DNA of 64,000 nucleotides, taken from NCBI RefSeq assembly GCF_000382125.1, contig NZ_KB907549.1:336965-400964 (forward strand), written 5' to 3'. The notes under the pieces are model-generated. The model did no database searches. It was not told where the DNA came from and saw only the letters and a program-made list of their open reading frames with translations. This document shows positions 26,553 through 35,897 of the stretch, piece after piece. Every line of letters starts with the position of its first letter. Position 1 is the first letter of the stretch. Source of the DNA: Eudoraea adriatica DSM 19308. GTDB taxonomy: Bacteria > Bacteroidota > Bacteroidia > Flavobacteriales > Flavobacteriaceae. The translations under genes and the position numbers were made by a program.

Positions 26553-26573
26553 GAACTATTTAAATGGTCGCCC

Positions 26574-27482
26574 TTGGAACAAGTTACAATTAAAAACGAT
26601 TTTATATCCTTAAGCGTTCTAGACTACGGTGCTATTATTCAAAAGCTTCTGGTGAAGGACAAGGAAGGAAAAGAGCTGAATTTAGTTGTAGGGCTGGAGA
26701 ACCCGAAAAGTTATCTGGACGATCATAAATGTTTAGGCGCCTGCGTTGGCCGATATGCGGGAAGGATATCAAACGGGGGATTTCAGATAGAAGGGAATAC
26801 CTATAATTTATATACCCAGAATGGCGTGCATCTTCACGGTGGAAAACAGGGTTTCGCACAAAAATACTGGAAGTTTGATGCTATTGAGCACAGGGAACAA
26901 CCCTTCGTAAAATTGACGCGCCAAAGCCCTCATATGGAAGAAGGTTATCCTGGAAACCTAAAGGCCAGTGTGACTTATAAGCTAATAGATAATTCATTAC
27001 AAATTATTCATGAGGCGATAACAGACAGGACTACGATACTAAACCTGACCAACCATTCCTACTTTTGCCTGGATAGCACCAATTCCATTGATCATTATCA
27101 GTTGCAATTGCAATGCCCTGAAATATTAGAAACCGATAATAGTTTACTGCCTACAGGAAAGCTGGTTTCTGTTAAGGATACTCAATATGACTTCCTTACC
27201 AGAAAAGAGATTGGAAAAATACGATTAGATACTGCTTACGTGGTTTCAGATAGTGCCAAAAAAGTGGCGGAATTATATTCCCCGGTTTCAGGAATGCGAA
27301 TGACGGTGGAAAGTAATCAACCTGCAGTTATTGTTTATACTCCCCCTGAGTTTGGAGCTATTTGTTTTGAAACCCAAAACTATCCGGATGCGCCCAACAT
27401 TCTATCATTTCCCTCCGCCATACTTCATCCCGGAGAAACCTACATCAACAAGGCAGTTTTTACATTTGATTTAGTAACTTAG
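26574..27482 (+). CDS. galM: Aldose 1-epimerase
   Basis: Interconverts alpha and beta anomers of aldohexoses. The 302-residue protein shows the galactose mutarotase pattern: ISLSVLDYGAIIQ at the N-terminus, GRYAGRI, HLHGG, the catalytic-type NHSYF histidine, and a C-terminal Glu in the LHPGE segment. The start is TTG at 26574, since an in-frame TAA lies eight codons upstream and the family begins at this point. The first 35 codons and the leader are duplicated, decayed, at 13131-13320. Before the island arrived this gene was probably the divergent neighbour of the sigma factor operon. Confidence 0.88.
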   Translation: MEQVTIKNDFISLSVLDYGAIIQKLLVKDKEGKELNLVVGLENPKSYLDDHKCLGACVGRYAGRISNGGFQIEGNTYNLYTQNGVHLHGGKQGFAQKYWKFDAIEHREQPFVKLTRQSPHMEEGYPGNLKASVTYKLIDNSLQIIHEAITDRTTILNLTNHSYFCLDSTNSIDHYQLQLQCPEILETDNSLLPTGKLVSVKDTQYDFLTRKEIGKIRLDTAYVVSDSAKKVAELYSPVSGMRMTVESNQPAVIVYTPPEFGAICFETQNYPDAPNILSFPSAILHPGETYINKAVFTFDLVT

Positions 27483-27507
27483 ACAAACTAAACAAGACAT
27501 CTTTAAT

Positions 27508-28068
27508 ATGAAAGTAATCAAATGGATTTTGATCATCCTGATGGCATTAGCCTTGCTTTTTTTCTTTGTGGGAATGCCCTATCTAAAAGAACAAACAAAA
27601 AAGAACAGCCCTCAGAAGACTGTTGTTTATACTGAAAACGGCATGGATCTTACCATAAAATACAGTAGTCCCTTTAAAAAGGAACGGGTTATATTTGGCG
27701 GGCTGGTGCCTTATGATACCGTATGGCGAACCGGTGCAAATGAGCCCACTACCTTTACCACAAATTCCAAAATTTATATTATAGACAAAGAACTTCCGAC
27801 AGGCACTTATTCCATTTGGACCATTCCCGGCAGAGAAAACTGGCAGGTAATTTTCAATAAGAATGTCCCGGAATGGGGCGTGACCCTTACAAGTGGTGGA
27901 AAAGAAACAACACGTATGCCCGAAGAAGATTTGGTTACTGTGGAAGTGCCGGTTATTAATTTGTTGGAAACAGTTGAAAGTTTTACCATCTCTTTCGAAG
28001 AGACCGGGCAGTTGTACCTGAGCATTGAATGGGATAAAACCAAGGTACGGGTACCTATTAATAACTAA
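27508..28068 (+). CDS. DUF2911 protein with N-terminal membrane anchor
   Basis: A 186-residue protein with one N-terminal membrane segment (about residues 5-24), then a beta-rich DUF2911 domain marked by VWRTGANEPTTF and YSIWTIPG. DUF2911 proteins are common exported proteins in Bacteroidota without a defined role. It follows galM by 25 bp and is followed by meaB after 2 bp, so it probably belongs to a galM-DUF2911-meaB unit. Confidence 0.75.
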   Translation: MKVIKWILIILMALALLFFFVGMPYLKEQTKKNSPQKTVVYTENGMDLTIKYSSPFKKERVIFGGLVPYDTVWRTGANEPTTFTTNSKIYIIDKELPTGTYSIWTIPGRENWQVIFNKNVPEWGVTLTSGGKETTRMPEEDLVTVEVPVINLLETVESFTISFEETGQLYLSIEWDKTKVRVPINN

Positions 28069-28070
28069 CA

Positions 28071-29117
28071 TTGGGTACAGAAAAAAATACGGGTAAAAAA
28101 GGAGTTCTTCAGGTAAAAAAACACCGTAAAAAGAAGCTCTCGGTTGAGGAGCTTACTCAAGGGGTCTTTAATGGAGATAAATCGGTTTTGGCAAGGGCCA
28201 TAACCATTGTAGAAAGCACCCGAAATGAAGATCTCAAGAAGGCTTATACCTTGGTTGAGAATTGCCTTTCAAGGAAATCCAATAGTATACGGATTGGTAT
28301 AACAGGAGTGCCGGGTGTTGGCAAGAGCACCTTCATTGAAGTCTTTGGTACAACCCTTACCAGCCTTGGCAGGAAAGTTGCCGTATTGGCTGTAGATCCT
28401 ACAAGCACCTTTAGTAAGGGCAGTATCCTTGGTGATAAAACGCGTATGCAGGAGCTGGTAAAGGATCCTAATGCTTTTATACGGCCCTCGCCATCTGGTG
28501 ATTCCCTTGGAGGAGTGGCACGCAAGACCAGGGAGTCAGTGATCTTATGCGAAGCAGCCGGATTTGATATAGTTTTAATAGAGACGGTAGGGGTTGGGCA
28601 AAGCGAAACTGCTGTGCATAGTATGGTTGATTTTTTTCTGCTTTTAAAATTAGCAGGTGCCGGAGACGAGCTTCAGGGGATAAAAAGAGGCATTATGGAA
28701 ATGGCAGATGCCATAGTAATCAATAAAGCTGAAGGCGATAATCTGAAAAAAGCGCAACGGGCAAAATCGGAATTTGAAAGAGCATTGCAGCTCTATCCCC
28801 CAAAAGAAAATGGCTGGATTCCAAAGGTAAGTACTTGTTCGTCAATTGAGAATTCGGGAATAGTTGAAATATGGGAGACAATCGAGAAATTTTTGGACAC
28901 TACCAAGGACAGTGGATATTTTGAAAGCAACCGACAAAATCAGAATAAATACTGGCTGTTGCAGACCATAAATGAACTATTGAAACAACACTTTTTCCAG
29001 GTACCCAGTGTCAAAGAAAATCTGGAAACAATGATGGTGAAGGTAGCACAAGATAAGATCTCACCATTTAGGGCTGCCGAAGTACTTATGGCGGGATATA
29101 AGAAAGAACTTAAATAA
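28071..29117 (+). CDS. meaB: Methylmalonyl-CoA mutase-associated GTPase MeaB
   Basis: A G3E-type GTPase that protects and reloads adenosylcobalamin-dependent methylmalonyl-CoA mutase. The 348-residue protein has the P-loop GVPGVGKST (79-87), the DPTSTFSKGSILGDKTRM segment, the Walker B-like IETVGVGQSE and the base-recognition motif NKAEGDN. The start is TTG at 28071, two bases after the upstream stop; no in-frame ATG precedes the conserved region. The first 25 residues are Lys-rich. The mutase genes are not in this window. Confidence 0.9.
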   Translation: MGTEKNTGKKGVLQVKKHRKKKLSVEELTQGVFNGDKSVLARAITIVESTRNEDLKKAYTLVENCLSRKSNSIRIGITGVPGVGKSTFIEVFGTTLTSLGRKVAVLAVDPTSTFSKGSILGDKTRMQELVKDPNAFIRPSPSGDSLGGVARKTRESVILCEAAGFDIVLIETVGVGQSETAVHSMVDFFLLLKLAGAGDELQGIKRGIMEMADAIVINKAEGDNLKKAQRAKSEFERALQLYPPKENGWIPKVSTCSSIENSGIVEIWETIEKFLDTTKDSGYFESNRQNQNKYWLLQTINELLKQHFFQVPSVKENLETMMVKVAQDKISPFRAAEVLMAGYKKELK

Positions 29118-29154
29118 AAAGTATAAATTTGCCGCAACACTTTTATAAAGCAGA

Positions 29155-30114
29155 ATGAAGCCGGTAACGCTCTCACTTATTTCAATTGTCATACCTCTTT
29201 ATAACGAAGAGGAAAATGTAGTCCTTCTCACCAAAAAGATTAACGAAAGCCTGAAAGGGTATCTTCATCAGATTATTTATGTGGATGATTTTTCTACGGA
29301 CAATACCCGAAAAGTCATAAAGGATATGAAGGATCCCAATGTTCACCTTATTGCCTTAAAAAAGAACTATGGGCAAAGCCTGGCATTGGCGGCAGGCATT
29401 GATTATGCTCAGGGAGAATATATCATAACCATGGATGGAGACCTGCAAAATGATCCGCAGGATATTCCTAAAATGATGGAGTATGTGGTAAGTGGTGAAT
29501 ATGACGTTGTTACCGGAATACGTCAAAAAAGAAAGGATTCCCTGGTTAAGAAAATTCCTTCCAGGATTGCAAATTTCATGGTCAGGCGCGTAACTAAGTT
29601 AGACATCAAAGACAATGGATGTGCTCTTAAAGTATTTACCAGGGATATTGCAAAGGATTTGAATTTATATGGTGAAATGCATCGATTTATTACTTTACTG
29701 GCGCATTTGGAAGGTGCTCAGATAAAACAGGTGCCGGTACAACACCATGCAAGAAATGCAGGGGTTTCGAAATATGGATTGGAACGCGTTTTTAAAGTAG
29801 TAGCAGATATGATGCTCCTGCTTTTTATCAGGAAGTATTTTCAACGACCAATTCATCTTTTTGGCATTATTGGAGTACTTCTGATTATTTTGGGAATTTT
29901 TATAAATATTTACTTACTCATTGTAAAACTGGGTTACGGACAGGACATAGGCAACAGACCCTTACTTATTTTTGGAATGATGTTCATATTGGCAGGGATT
30001 CAGCTGTTTACGATTGGAATAGTCATGGAACTGTTAATTCGAACCTACTACGAATCTCAAAATAAGCGTCCGTACCGAATAAAAAACATATCTGTTGGTG
30101 GACAATCTTCGTAA
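29155..30114 (+). CDS. GT2 family glycosyltransferase, DPM1/GtrB-like
   Basis: A 319-residue membrane glycosyltransferase. The GT-A domain has IPLYNEEENV at the start, DDFSTDNT, and the metal motif MDGDLQNDP. Two C-terminal membrane helices (about 237-262 and 275-298) match polyprenol-phosphate sugar transferases of the GtrB/ArnC type. It should load a sugar onto undecaprenyl phosphate on the cytoplasmic face. A TAAATTTG -7 element at 29124-29131 lies 24 bp upstream. The next gene overlaps it by 20 bp. Confidence 0.87.
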   Translation: MKPVTLSLISIVIPLYNEEENVVLLTKKINESLKGYLHQIIYVDDFSTDNTRKVIKDMKDPNVHLIALKKNYGQSLALAAGIDYAQGEYIITMDGDLQNDPQDIPKMMEYVVSGEYDVVTGIRQKRKDSLVKKIPSRIANFMVRRVTKLDIKDNGCALKVFTRDIAKDLNLYGEMHRFITLLAHLEGAQIKQVPVQHHARNAGVSKYGLERVFKVVADMMLLLFIRKYFQRPIHLFGIIGVLLIILGIFINIYLLIVKLGYGQDIGNRPLLIFGMMFILAGIQLFTIGIVMELLIRTYYESQNKRPYRIKNISVGGQSS

Positions 30115-30970
30115 AAAAGGGATCACCTTCCTTAAAATCCTTTTTAGCTTTGTATTGCTATATTTTGTTTTTACAAAGATCCAATTCAACGAAGTTTGGA
30201 AAATCCTCAAAGGAAGTGATTTTACTTATTTGTTTGCAGCTCTCTTGTTTTTTGTAATATCCAAAGTCTTTTCAGCCCTTCGTCTGAACTTATATATTCA
30301 TCAAATAAAAATATTTCTTACACAATTAAGCAATATAAAACTTTACCTGCTGGGCATGTTCTATAATCTCTTTTTACCGGGAGGCATAGGAGGTGATGCA
30401 TATAAGGGGTATGTACTAAAAAATAAGTACGATATAAAGACCAGGAGCGTAGTTTCTATTCTGATTTTAGACCGGCTTAATGGCCTTTTATTAATCTTTG
30501 TAATTAGCTGTATCCTTGCCCTGTTTTTAAACGAAAGCAGCATAAATTCCTATAAAAGTTTGTTTGGCTTAGCCATTGCTCTGAGCATTCTGGTTTTTTG
30601 GGTTTTCAATAAAAGATTTTTTTCATTCGTATACCCGGTTTTTTGGAAATCACTGGGATTTTCTGCTTTGGTGCAGCTTGCCCAATTAGTAAGCGTTCTA
30701 TTTATTTTGAAAGCATTAGGCGTGGAGGACAATACTGTCGCTTATTTATTTATATTCCTGATATCCTCTATAGTATCGGTATTGCCCCTTACAATCGGTG
30801 GAATAGGCAGTAGAGAAGTGGTTTTCTATTATGGGGCATTATGGCTTACTCTAGACGAGAATACATCTGTAAGTATTAGCATGCTATTTTTCCTTATCAC
30901 CGCCACAGTTTCACTAGCAGGAATAGTTTACCATTTTAAAAAACCAGAACTAAAAGAGATTATAACTTAA
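30095..30970 (+). CDS. Lysylphosphatidylglycerol synthase TM-region-like (UPF0104) protein
   Basis: An integral membrane protein of 291 residues with seven or eight hydrophobic segments and the UPF0104 signatures LYLLGMFYNLFLPGGIGGD and LPLTIGGIGSRE. The family shares the flippase-like part of MprF and often sits beside lipid-linked glycosyltransferases, as here. The start is TTG 30095 or GTG 30098, overlapping the upstream gene. A role in translocating a glycolipid or its carrier is inferred from the pairing. Confidence 0.8.
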   Translation: MVDNLRKKGITFLKILFSFVLLYFVFTKIQFNEVWKILKGSDFTYLFAALLFFVISKVFSALRLNLYIHQIKIFLTQLSNIKLYLLGMFYNLFLPGGIGGDAYKGYVLKNKYDIKTRSVVSILILDRLNGLLLIFVISCILALFLNESSINSYKSLFGLAIALSILVFWVFNKRFFSFVYPVFWKSLGFSALVQLAQLVSVLFILKALGVEDNTVAYLFIFLISSIVSVLPLTIGGIGSREVVFYYGALWLTLDENTSVSISMLFFLITATVSLAGIVYHFKKPELKEIIT

Positions 30971-30975
30971 CTGTT

Positions 30976-32637
30976 TTATTCTTTAAGGTGAATTAAATGC
31001 ATATGGTTCAGCACTTGCTCCCTTGTTGAAGGATTTAAGAATTTCGGCTGCAAACGTGTTATCCTGAATTGCTCCGCCGAATAATGCTCATCCCAGGCGT
31101 AACCAGATTCTTTAAGCTTTTGAAGGTCATCATCTGTACCATAAACCCATATAGCACCTATATCGGATAAATTTGAGGTCTCCGTAATCTTAATGGGATG
31201 TTGGTTGTAAAAATCCATTGCCCAGGAAGATCTTGGGGAAATCTTGTATATCTGATCCACCGGGATGTTCTTCTCTGCAACTATACCGGCAATCGTGGAA
31301 CCAGCCTGATACTTTAATAAAGATGGGTAAAAATGTAAATTCATTACCGCATTAAGAAATAGAGAACTGAACAGGGTGATGGTTAGTAGTCGAATATCGT
31401 ATTCCTGTTTCCTCAAACAGATCAAGCCTGTTAGCAAAAATGCGGACACAAATAAAATATAGGCATACCAGTTAGAAAATTTGAAAACAAAAAAACAAAT
31501 CAGAATTGAGCTTATGCCAACCAAACCCAGAATGAAATATTGTAGTCCCAGAAATACTTTCCGTTTTTTAACCTTAGGGTCATTGAATAATTCTTGTATA
31601 AAGGAAGCTGTGAGCACCGCAAACAAAGGTATCGTGATATTCAGGTAATGCGGTAATTTAAATTGCGCAAAACTTATTATTATAAAAATTATAGTAATAC
31701 CTCCAATAGTAAGAAACTCCAGACCCGAACTCCTCCTGAACTTTGTATTGAAAAACGCCTTTATTCGAGTCCAATATGCAGCAAGGCCAAGTATAGTCCA
31801 GGGTAGAAATACCCATAAAAAAGTATGGAAAAAGAAAAAATAATCACTACTATTCTTCCCTACCCCTTCTCCGCTTAATCGTTCAAAACTCTGCTCCCAT
31901 AAAATAAAGAGTATTCCACTCCTATGGTCTTTTCCACGAATAACTTTCTCCGGATGCAGGTCAAATTGAAGGTAGTACGCGTAAAGTATTGGTGAAATTG
32001 TTAATCCAAAAACAACCAATGCAACTAAAACCTTCCAACTAAATAGTAATTTCCATTTCTTGCTATAACCCAAATGGCATAATATTGGAAGACCAATTAC
32101 TAATATCGCAATCTGTCCTTTGGTGGAAAAAGCAATTCCCGCTCCAAATGCACCCAGTAGTAAATTCTTCAGGGAATTTCTTTCGATATAGGTTGCTATT
32201 TGCCAAATAGCAAAAGCTGTAAATCCGGTAAGCACAGCATCTGTGCGCACATCAATATTGGAAAGCATAATGGTTTGCGCCGTCATAAATATAAGTGAGG
32301 CAACTTTTCCTACCTCTTTATTATAAAGGAGTTTGCCTAAACCATAACAACTAAAGGCTCCCAACAAAGTGGCAAGGATACCGGGAATGCGATAGGCCCA
32401 ATCATGCAGTCCGAATATTTTATAAGAAATGGCTGCCAGCCAGTAATGCATATGTGGCTTATCCAGATACTCCTCCGTCCCTTTAAACAAATTAATGAAG
32501 TCGTTTTCCTGTACCATTCGCATTGCCATTACAGCAAATTGAGCGGAATCATATTCAAAAAGAGTCACAAACATTCCGGCCAGGTATACCAGAATAATAA
32601 GTATAAGGAAAAACCAATACCTCGTATTTGAGATCAT
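30976..32637 (-). CDS. GT39-family (ArnT/PMT-like) membrane glycosyltransferase
   Basis: A 553-residue protein with about a dozen membrane segments and the PMT_2 pattern: a periplasmic Asp-rich loop after helix 1 (EYDSAQFAVMA) and DKPHMHYWLAA. GT39/ArnT enzymes move a sugar from a polyprenyl-phosphate donor to lipid A or other acceptors at the periplasmic face. The start chosen is ATG 32637, giving a 4-base ATGA overlap with the PAP2 stop; a longer in-frame extension to 32685 would overlap far more. The lipid-linked sugar transferase just across the convergent junction fits the same pathway. Confidence 0.82.
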   Translation of the reverse strand: MISNTRYWFFLILIILVYLAGMFVTLFEYDSAQFAVMAMRMVQENDFINLFKGTEEYLDKPHMHYWLAAISYKIFGLHDWAYRIPGILATLLGAFSCYGLGKLLYNKEVGKVASLIFMTAQTIMLSNIDVRTDAVLTGFTAFAIWQIATYIERNSLKNLLLGAFGAGIAFSTKGQIAILVIGLPILCHLGYSKKWKLLFSWKVLVALVVFGLTISPILYAYYLQFDLHPEKVIRGKDHRSGILFILWEQSFERLSGEGVGKNSSDYFFFFHTFLWVFLPWTILGLAAYWTRIKAFFNTKFRRSSGLEFLTIGGITIIFIIISFAQFKLPHYLNITIPLFAVLTASFIQELFNDPKVKKRKVFLGLQYFILGLVGISSILICFFVFKFSNWYAYILFVSAFLLTGLICLRKQEYDIRLLTITLFSSLFLNAVMNLHFYPSLLKYQAGSTIAGIVAEKNIPVDQIYKISPRSSWAMDFYNQHPIKITETSNLSDIGAIWVYGTDDDLQKLKESGYAWDEHYSAEQFRITRLQPKFLNPSTREQVLNHMHLIHLKE

Positions 32638-33203
32638 ATACGATACTTGTAAATAGCAAAGATATACAACTTTGCAAACAGCCAACCAAATAATAATCCA
32701 ATAGCTATGCCACTTAAAACGTCTAAAGGAAAATGTACCCCTATATAAATTCTGCTATAGGAGACAAAGATGGCCCAAACAATTAAAAAGATCCCAAAAA
32801 ACTTATAGTAAGGCTTAAAGAGTATGGTAAAGAATAAAGCCAGTGCCGTGGTATTTGCAGCATGTGCTGAAAAATAGCCGAATCTGCCACCGCAATGGTC
32901 TTTTACCAGACGCACCATATGGCTTACCTCAGGATCATAGCAGGGACGCAATCGTTGAATGCCATACTTAAAAAAATTAGATAGTTGATCTGTAGCCGTT
33001 ATCAATAAGATTACAGTAATTACTACGAAAAGCAATTTCTTTGTTCCAAAATGTTTATATAAGAGTATTAGTAAAAATACGTATAATGGAATTGCACTCC
33101 ACTTGTTGGTAAGGAACATCCAAAAAGCATCCCATTCGGGACTTCCCAGATTGTTTAGAAAAAGGAACACCTCCTTGTCGAGTTGCATTAATTCTTCAAA
33201 CAT
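32634..33203 (-). CDS. PAP2-family phosphatase
   Basis: A 189-residue membrane phosphatase with five or six helices and the three PAP2 catalytic motifs: KYGIQRLRP, the FSAHA variant of PSGH, and SRIYIGVHFPLD. Such enzymes dephosphorylate undecaprenyl diphosphate, phosphatidate or lipid A. It ends in the ATGA shared with the GT39 gene and begins 1 bp after the acidic small protein, so the three are co-transcribed. A role with lipid carriers or lipid A is inferred from the partner. Confidence 0.87.
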   Translation of the reverse strand: MFEELMQLDKEVFLFLNNLGSPEWDAFWMFLTNKWSAIPLYVFLLILLYKHFGTKKLLFVVITVILLITATDQLSNFFKYGIQRLRPCYDPEVSHMVRLVKDHCGGRFGYFSAHAANTTALALFFTILFKPYYKFFGIFLIVWAIFVSYSRIYIGVHFPLDVLSGIAIGLLFGWLFAKLYIFAIYKYRI

Positions 33204-33204
33204 C

Positions 33205-33432
33205 TTAATCTTCGTATCTGGCTATTTCCCGATCATAAAATTCAGTAGCCGCTTCTATTAAATTCTCTGCTTCTTCAGTCAGTGATTTTTCATCTTCTGC
33301 AGTGAAATCTTCCAGCCATTCCACCTCATCATTTTCCAGGTTCAATATAAACCTTGGATACTCGGTATGCACTATAAAAATGGCAGTTGGGTAATCCGTA
33401 TTATCACCAAGTAAAAATTTTGGAAATTGCAT
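33205..33432 (-). CDS. Small acidic protein, unknown
   Basis: A 75-residue cytosolic protein with a beta-rich N-terminal half (FPKFLLGD, FIVHTEYPRFILNL) and a highly acidic helical tail. No motif is recognised, though small conserved proteins of this look are frequent in Flavobacteriaceae. It leads the operon with PAP2 and GT39 genes. The ATG start at 33432 is preceded by an AT-rich gap. Confidence 0.6.
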   Translation of the reverse strand: MQFPKFLLGDNTDYPTAIFIVHTEYPRFILNLENDEVEWLEDFTAEDEKSLTEEAENLIEAATEFYDREIARYED

Positions 33433-33509
33433 AGATCAATTCATTTTTAAATTTAAAGCGCAACAAAATGTACTAATGATATGCATAAGTGTAGTAAGAA
33501 GTAAAACTC

Positions 33510-34901
33510 TTAATTACGAATTAGCCGTTTGGTCATTTTGTTGAATCGAATATACAACATAATTGCCGATGCCGTTAAACCTGAAAGCAATCCTATCCAT
33601 ATACCCGTACTCTTTAATTCTGTATGCAAACCAAGATAGTAGCATATTGGAAAGCCTATCAACCAATAGGCAATTAGCGTAATTAGCGTTGGTACTTTGA
33701 CATCCTGCAAGCCCCTTAAAGCACCAAGTATAACCACCTGAAGACCGTCTGATATCTGGAAAAAAGCTGCAACCAAAAGTAATTGCGAAGCCAAAAGAAT
33801 AACTTCCAAATTGTCTGCCTGGTTTATAGGGTCATTAACATCCAGGTAAATAGTAGGGAACCAATGACGGCCTAAAAGGAAAAATATAGCAAAAACCACC
33901 TCCAATAGTAATGTAAGGAAAAAAATAGACAGCGCAATTCGCCGTAAGTCCGCAAAATTTTTAAGACCTTTCTGATTCCCAACACGAATCATGGCGGCTA
34001 CTCCTAGCCCCATACCAAACATGAAAGTCATGCTGCTTAAGTTTAATGCTATCTGATTAGCTGCCTGCGGATTTTTGCCTAAAACACCACTGATCCAGAT
34101 GGCCGCTGTAAATATGGCTACCTCAAAAAACATTTGCAATGCAGATGGAAATCCAAGATGAATGATCTTTCGCATAACCGCTTTCTCGATCTTTTTGAAG
34201 TTAAACCCTGTTACATAATCGTGAAATTTTTTCTTTTTCTCCAACATATACCAAAGCATTATCAGCATAATGACCCGTGACGCGAGGGTTCCAATGGCAG
34301 CCCCTATAATTCCCAGTTTTGGAAAACCCATGGCTCCAAAAATCAGAAGGTAATTCAGAACTATATTAACCACATTAGCTGCAATAGTGGCATACATTGG
34401 ATATTTGGTTTGAGACAAACCTTCTGAAAACTGTTTATAAGCCTGAAACATTACCAGGGGAACCAATGAAAAAGCCACCAAATCCAGATATGGAATAGAT
34501 AAGGCTACTACTTCAGGTGGTTGGTCCATTAGATATAGTAAAGGCTTTCCCAACTGAATAACCCCAAAAAGAGCTATCCCAAGCAAGGTACATAGCAACA
34601 ATCCATGCTTAAGAGCGCTTTTACCACCAGCCTTATCGCCGGCACCATCAGCCTCAGCGACCAATGGCGTAATTGCGGTTGAAAACCCTATTCCAAGGGA
34701 CATAGCTATAAAGACAAAACTATTTCCCAAAGAAACCGCTGCCAATTCCGCCGTACCCAATTGCCCTACCATTATATTATCGGCAAAAGAAACAAAGGTA
34801 TGCCCCAGCATCCCTAAAATAACGGGCACAGCTAACCTTGTATTATATCTGAATTCTTTGGTATACCGTTGCAGCAAATCTGGATAATTTTGAGGCTGCA
34901 A
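33510..34901 (-). CDS. MATE-family multidrug/cation efflux transporter
   Basis: A 463-residue polytopic membrane protein with twelve hydrophobic segments and MATE signatures: an N-terminal PVILGMLGH and DNIMVGQLGTAELAAVSLG, repeated in the second half as NPQAANQIALNLSSM. MATE transporters export cationic compounds using Na+ or H+ gradients. The start is TTG 34901, because a TAA lies three codons upstream and no ATG precedes the first conserved block. Confidence 0.88.
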   Translation of the reverse strand: MQPQNYPDLLQRYTKEFRYNTRLAVPVILGMLGHTFVSFADNIMVGQLGTAELAAVSLGNSFVFIAMSLGIGFSTAITPLVAEADGAGDKAGGKSALKHGLLLCTLLGIALFGVIQLGKPLLYLMDQPPEVVALSIPYLDLVAFSLVPLVMFQAYKQFSEGLSQTKYPMYATIAANVVNIVLNYLLIFGAMGFPKLGIIGAAIGTLASRVIMLIMLWYMLEKKKKFHDYVTGFNFKKIEKAVMRKIIHLGFPSALQMFFEVAIFTAAIWISGVLGKNPQAANQIALNLSSMTFMFGMGLGVAAMIRVGNQKGLKNFADLRRIALSIFFLTLLLEVVFAIFFLLGRHWFPTIYLDVNDPINQADNLEVILLASQLLLVAAFFQISDGLQVVILGALRGLQDVKVPTLITLIAYWLIGFPICYYLGLHTELKSTGIWIGLLSGLTASAIMLYIRFNKMTKRLIRN

Positions 34902-35020
34902 ATATAGGATTTACTATCGGTTTAATCTGAGAATTGATCAACTTCTGACAATAGGATTGCAGGTATACCAACCCATGTAATGATGTGTGCAATATTCTAA
35001 AGTAACCTTCTCCGAAAAGG

Positions 35021-35794
35021 CTATATTTCCTTGGCTTCTTCCCAAAATACATCCATTTCGGCAAGCGACATTTCCCTGAGGTTTTTGCGCTTTTCTTTGG
35101 CCTTGCCTTCCAGATACTGAAACCGCTTAATAAATTTCTTGTTAGTTCTTTCCAGTGCACTTTCCGGGTTAATATCTAAAAATCTGGCATAATTAACTAT
35201 AGAGAATAGCACATCTCCAAACTCGGCTTCTAACTTGTCCTTGTTCCCTGAATTAAGTTCTTCCTGCAATTCTGACAATTCTTCTTTAACTTTTTCAAAC
35301 ACTTGTTCCGGGCGTTCCCAGTCAAATCCAACTCCTGCTACTTTTTCCTGAATTCTATTGGCCTTAACTAATGCGGGAAGACTGTTTGGAACTCCTTCAA
35401 GCACACTTTTTTTTCCTTCTTTAAGTTTAATATTTTCCCAATTCCTTTTTACATCCTCTTCATTTGCAACGGATACATCCCCATAAATATGAGGGTGCCG
35501 GTTTATGAGTTTATCACAAATTGAATCAGCTACATCAGCTATATCAAAACTATTCGTTTCGGATCCTATTTTTGCATAAAAAACAATATGTAATAATAGA
35601 TCTCCAAGCTCATTTTTCACTTCATTGAGGTCGTTATCGAGAATTGCGTCACCCAATTCATAGGTTTCTTCAATTGTAAGGTGTCTTAGTGTTTGAAGTG
35701 TCTGTTTTTTATCCCATGGACATTGCTCCCGGAGCTCTTCCATAATAGTTAGCAGCCTATCGAAGGCTTTTAGTTGTAATTCCCTTTTATTCAT
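35021..35794 (-). CDS. mazG: Nucleoside triphosphate pyrophosphohydrolase MazG
   Basis: Hydrolyses (d)NTPs to NMP and pyrophosphate. The 257-residue protein has two MazG helical modules. The first has CPWDKKQT and the metal ligands EETYELGDAI with EVKNELGDLLLH. The second has ELSELQEEL and EAEFGDVLFS. The start ATG 35794 fits the family N-terminus better than an upstream in-frame start at 35821. The gap between MATE and mazG is 119 bp with nothing obvious in it. Confidence 0.92.
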   Translation of the reverse strand: MNKRELQLKAFDRLLTIMEELREQCPWDKKQTLQTLRHLTIEETYELGDAILDNDLNEVKNELGDLLLHIVFYAKIGSETNSFDIADVADSICDKLINRHPHIYGDVSVANEEDVKRNWENIKLKEGKKSVLEGVPNSLPALVKANRIQEKVAGVGFDWERPEQVFEKVKEELSELQEELNSGNKDKLEAEFGDVLFSIVNYARFLDINPESALERTNKKFIKRFQYLEGKAKEKRKNLREMSLAEMDVFWEEAKEI

Positions 35795-35897
35795 AAAACC
35801 AGCATTTGTGTAAAAGTACAAATACGAATGAAATAGGTGTATGGAAAATTTAGACTAATTTAGGAGAATTCAACCACCATATATAAACAAAAACAAC

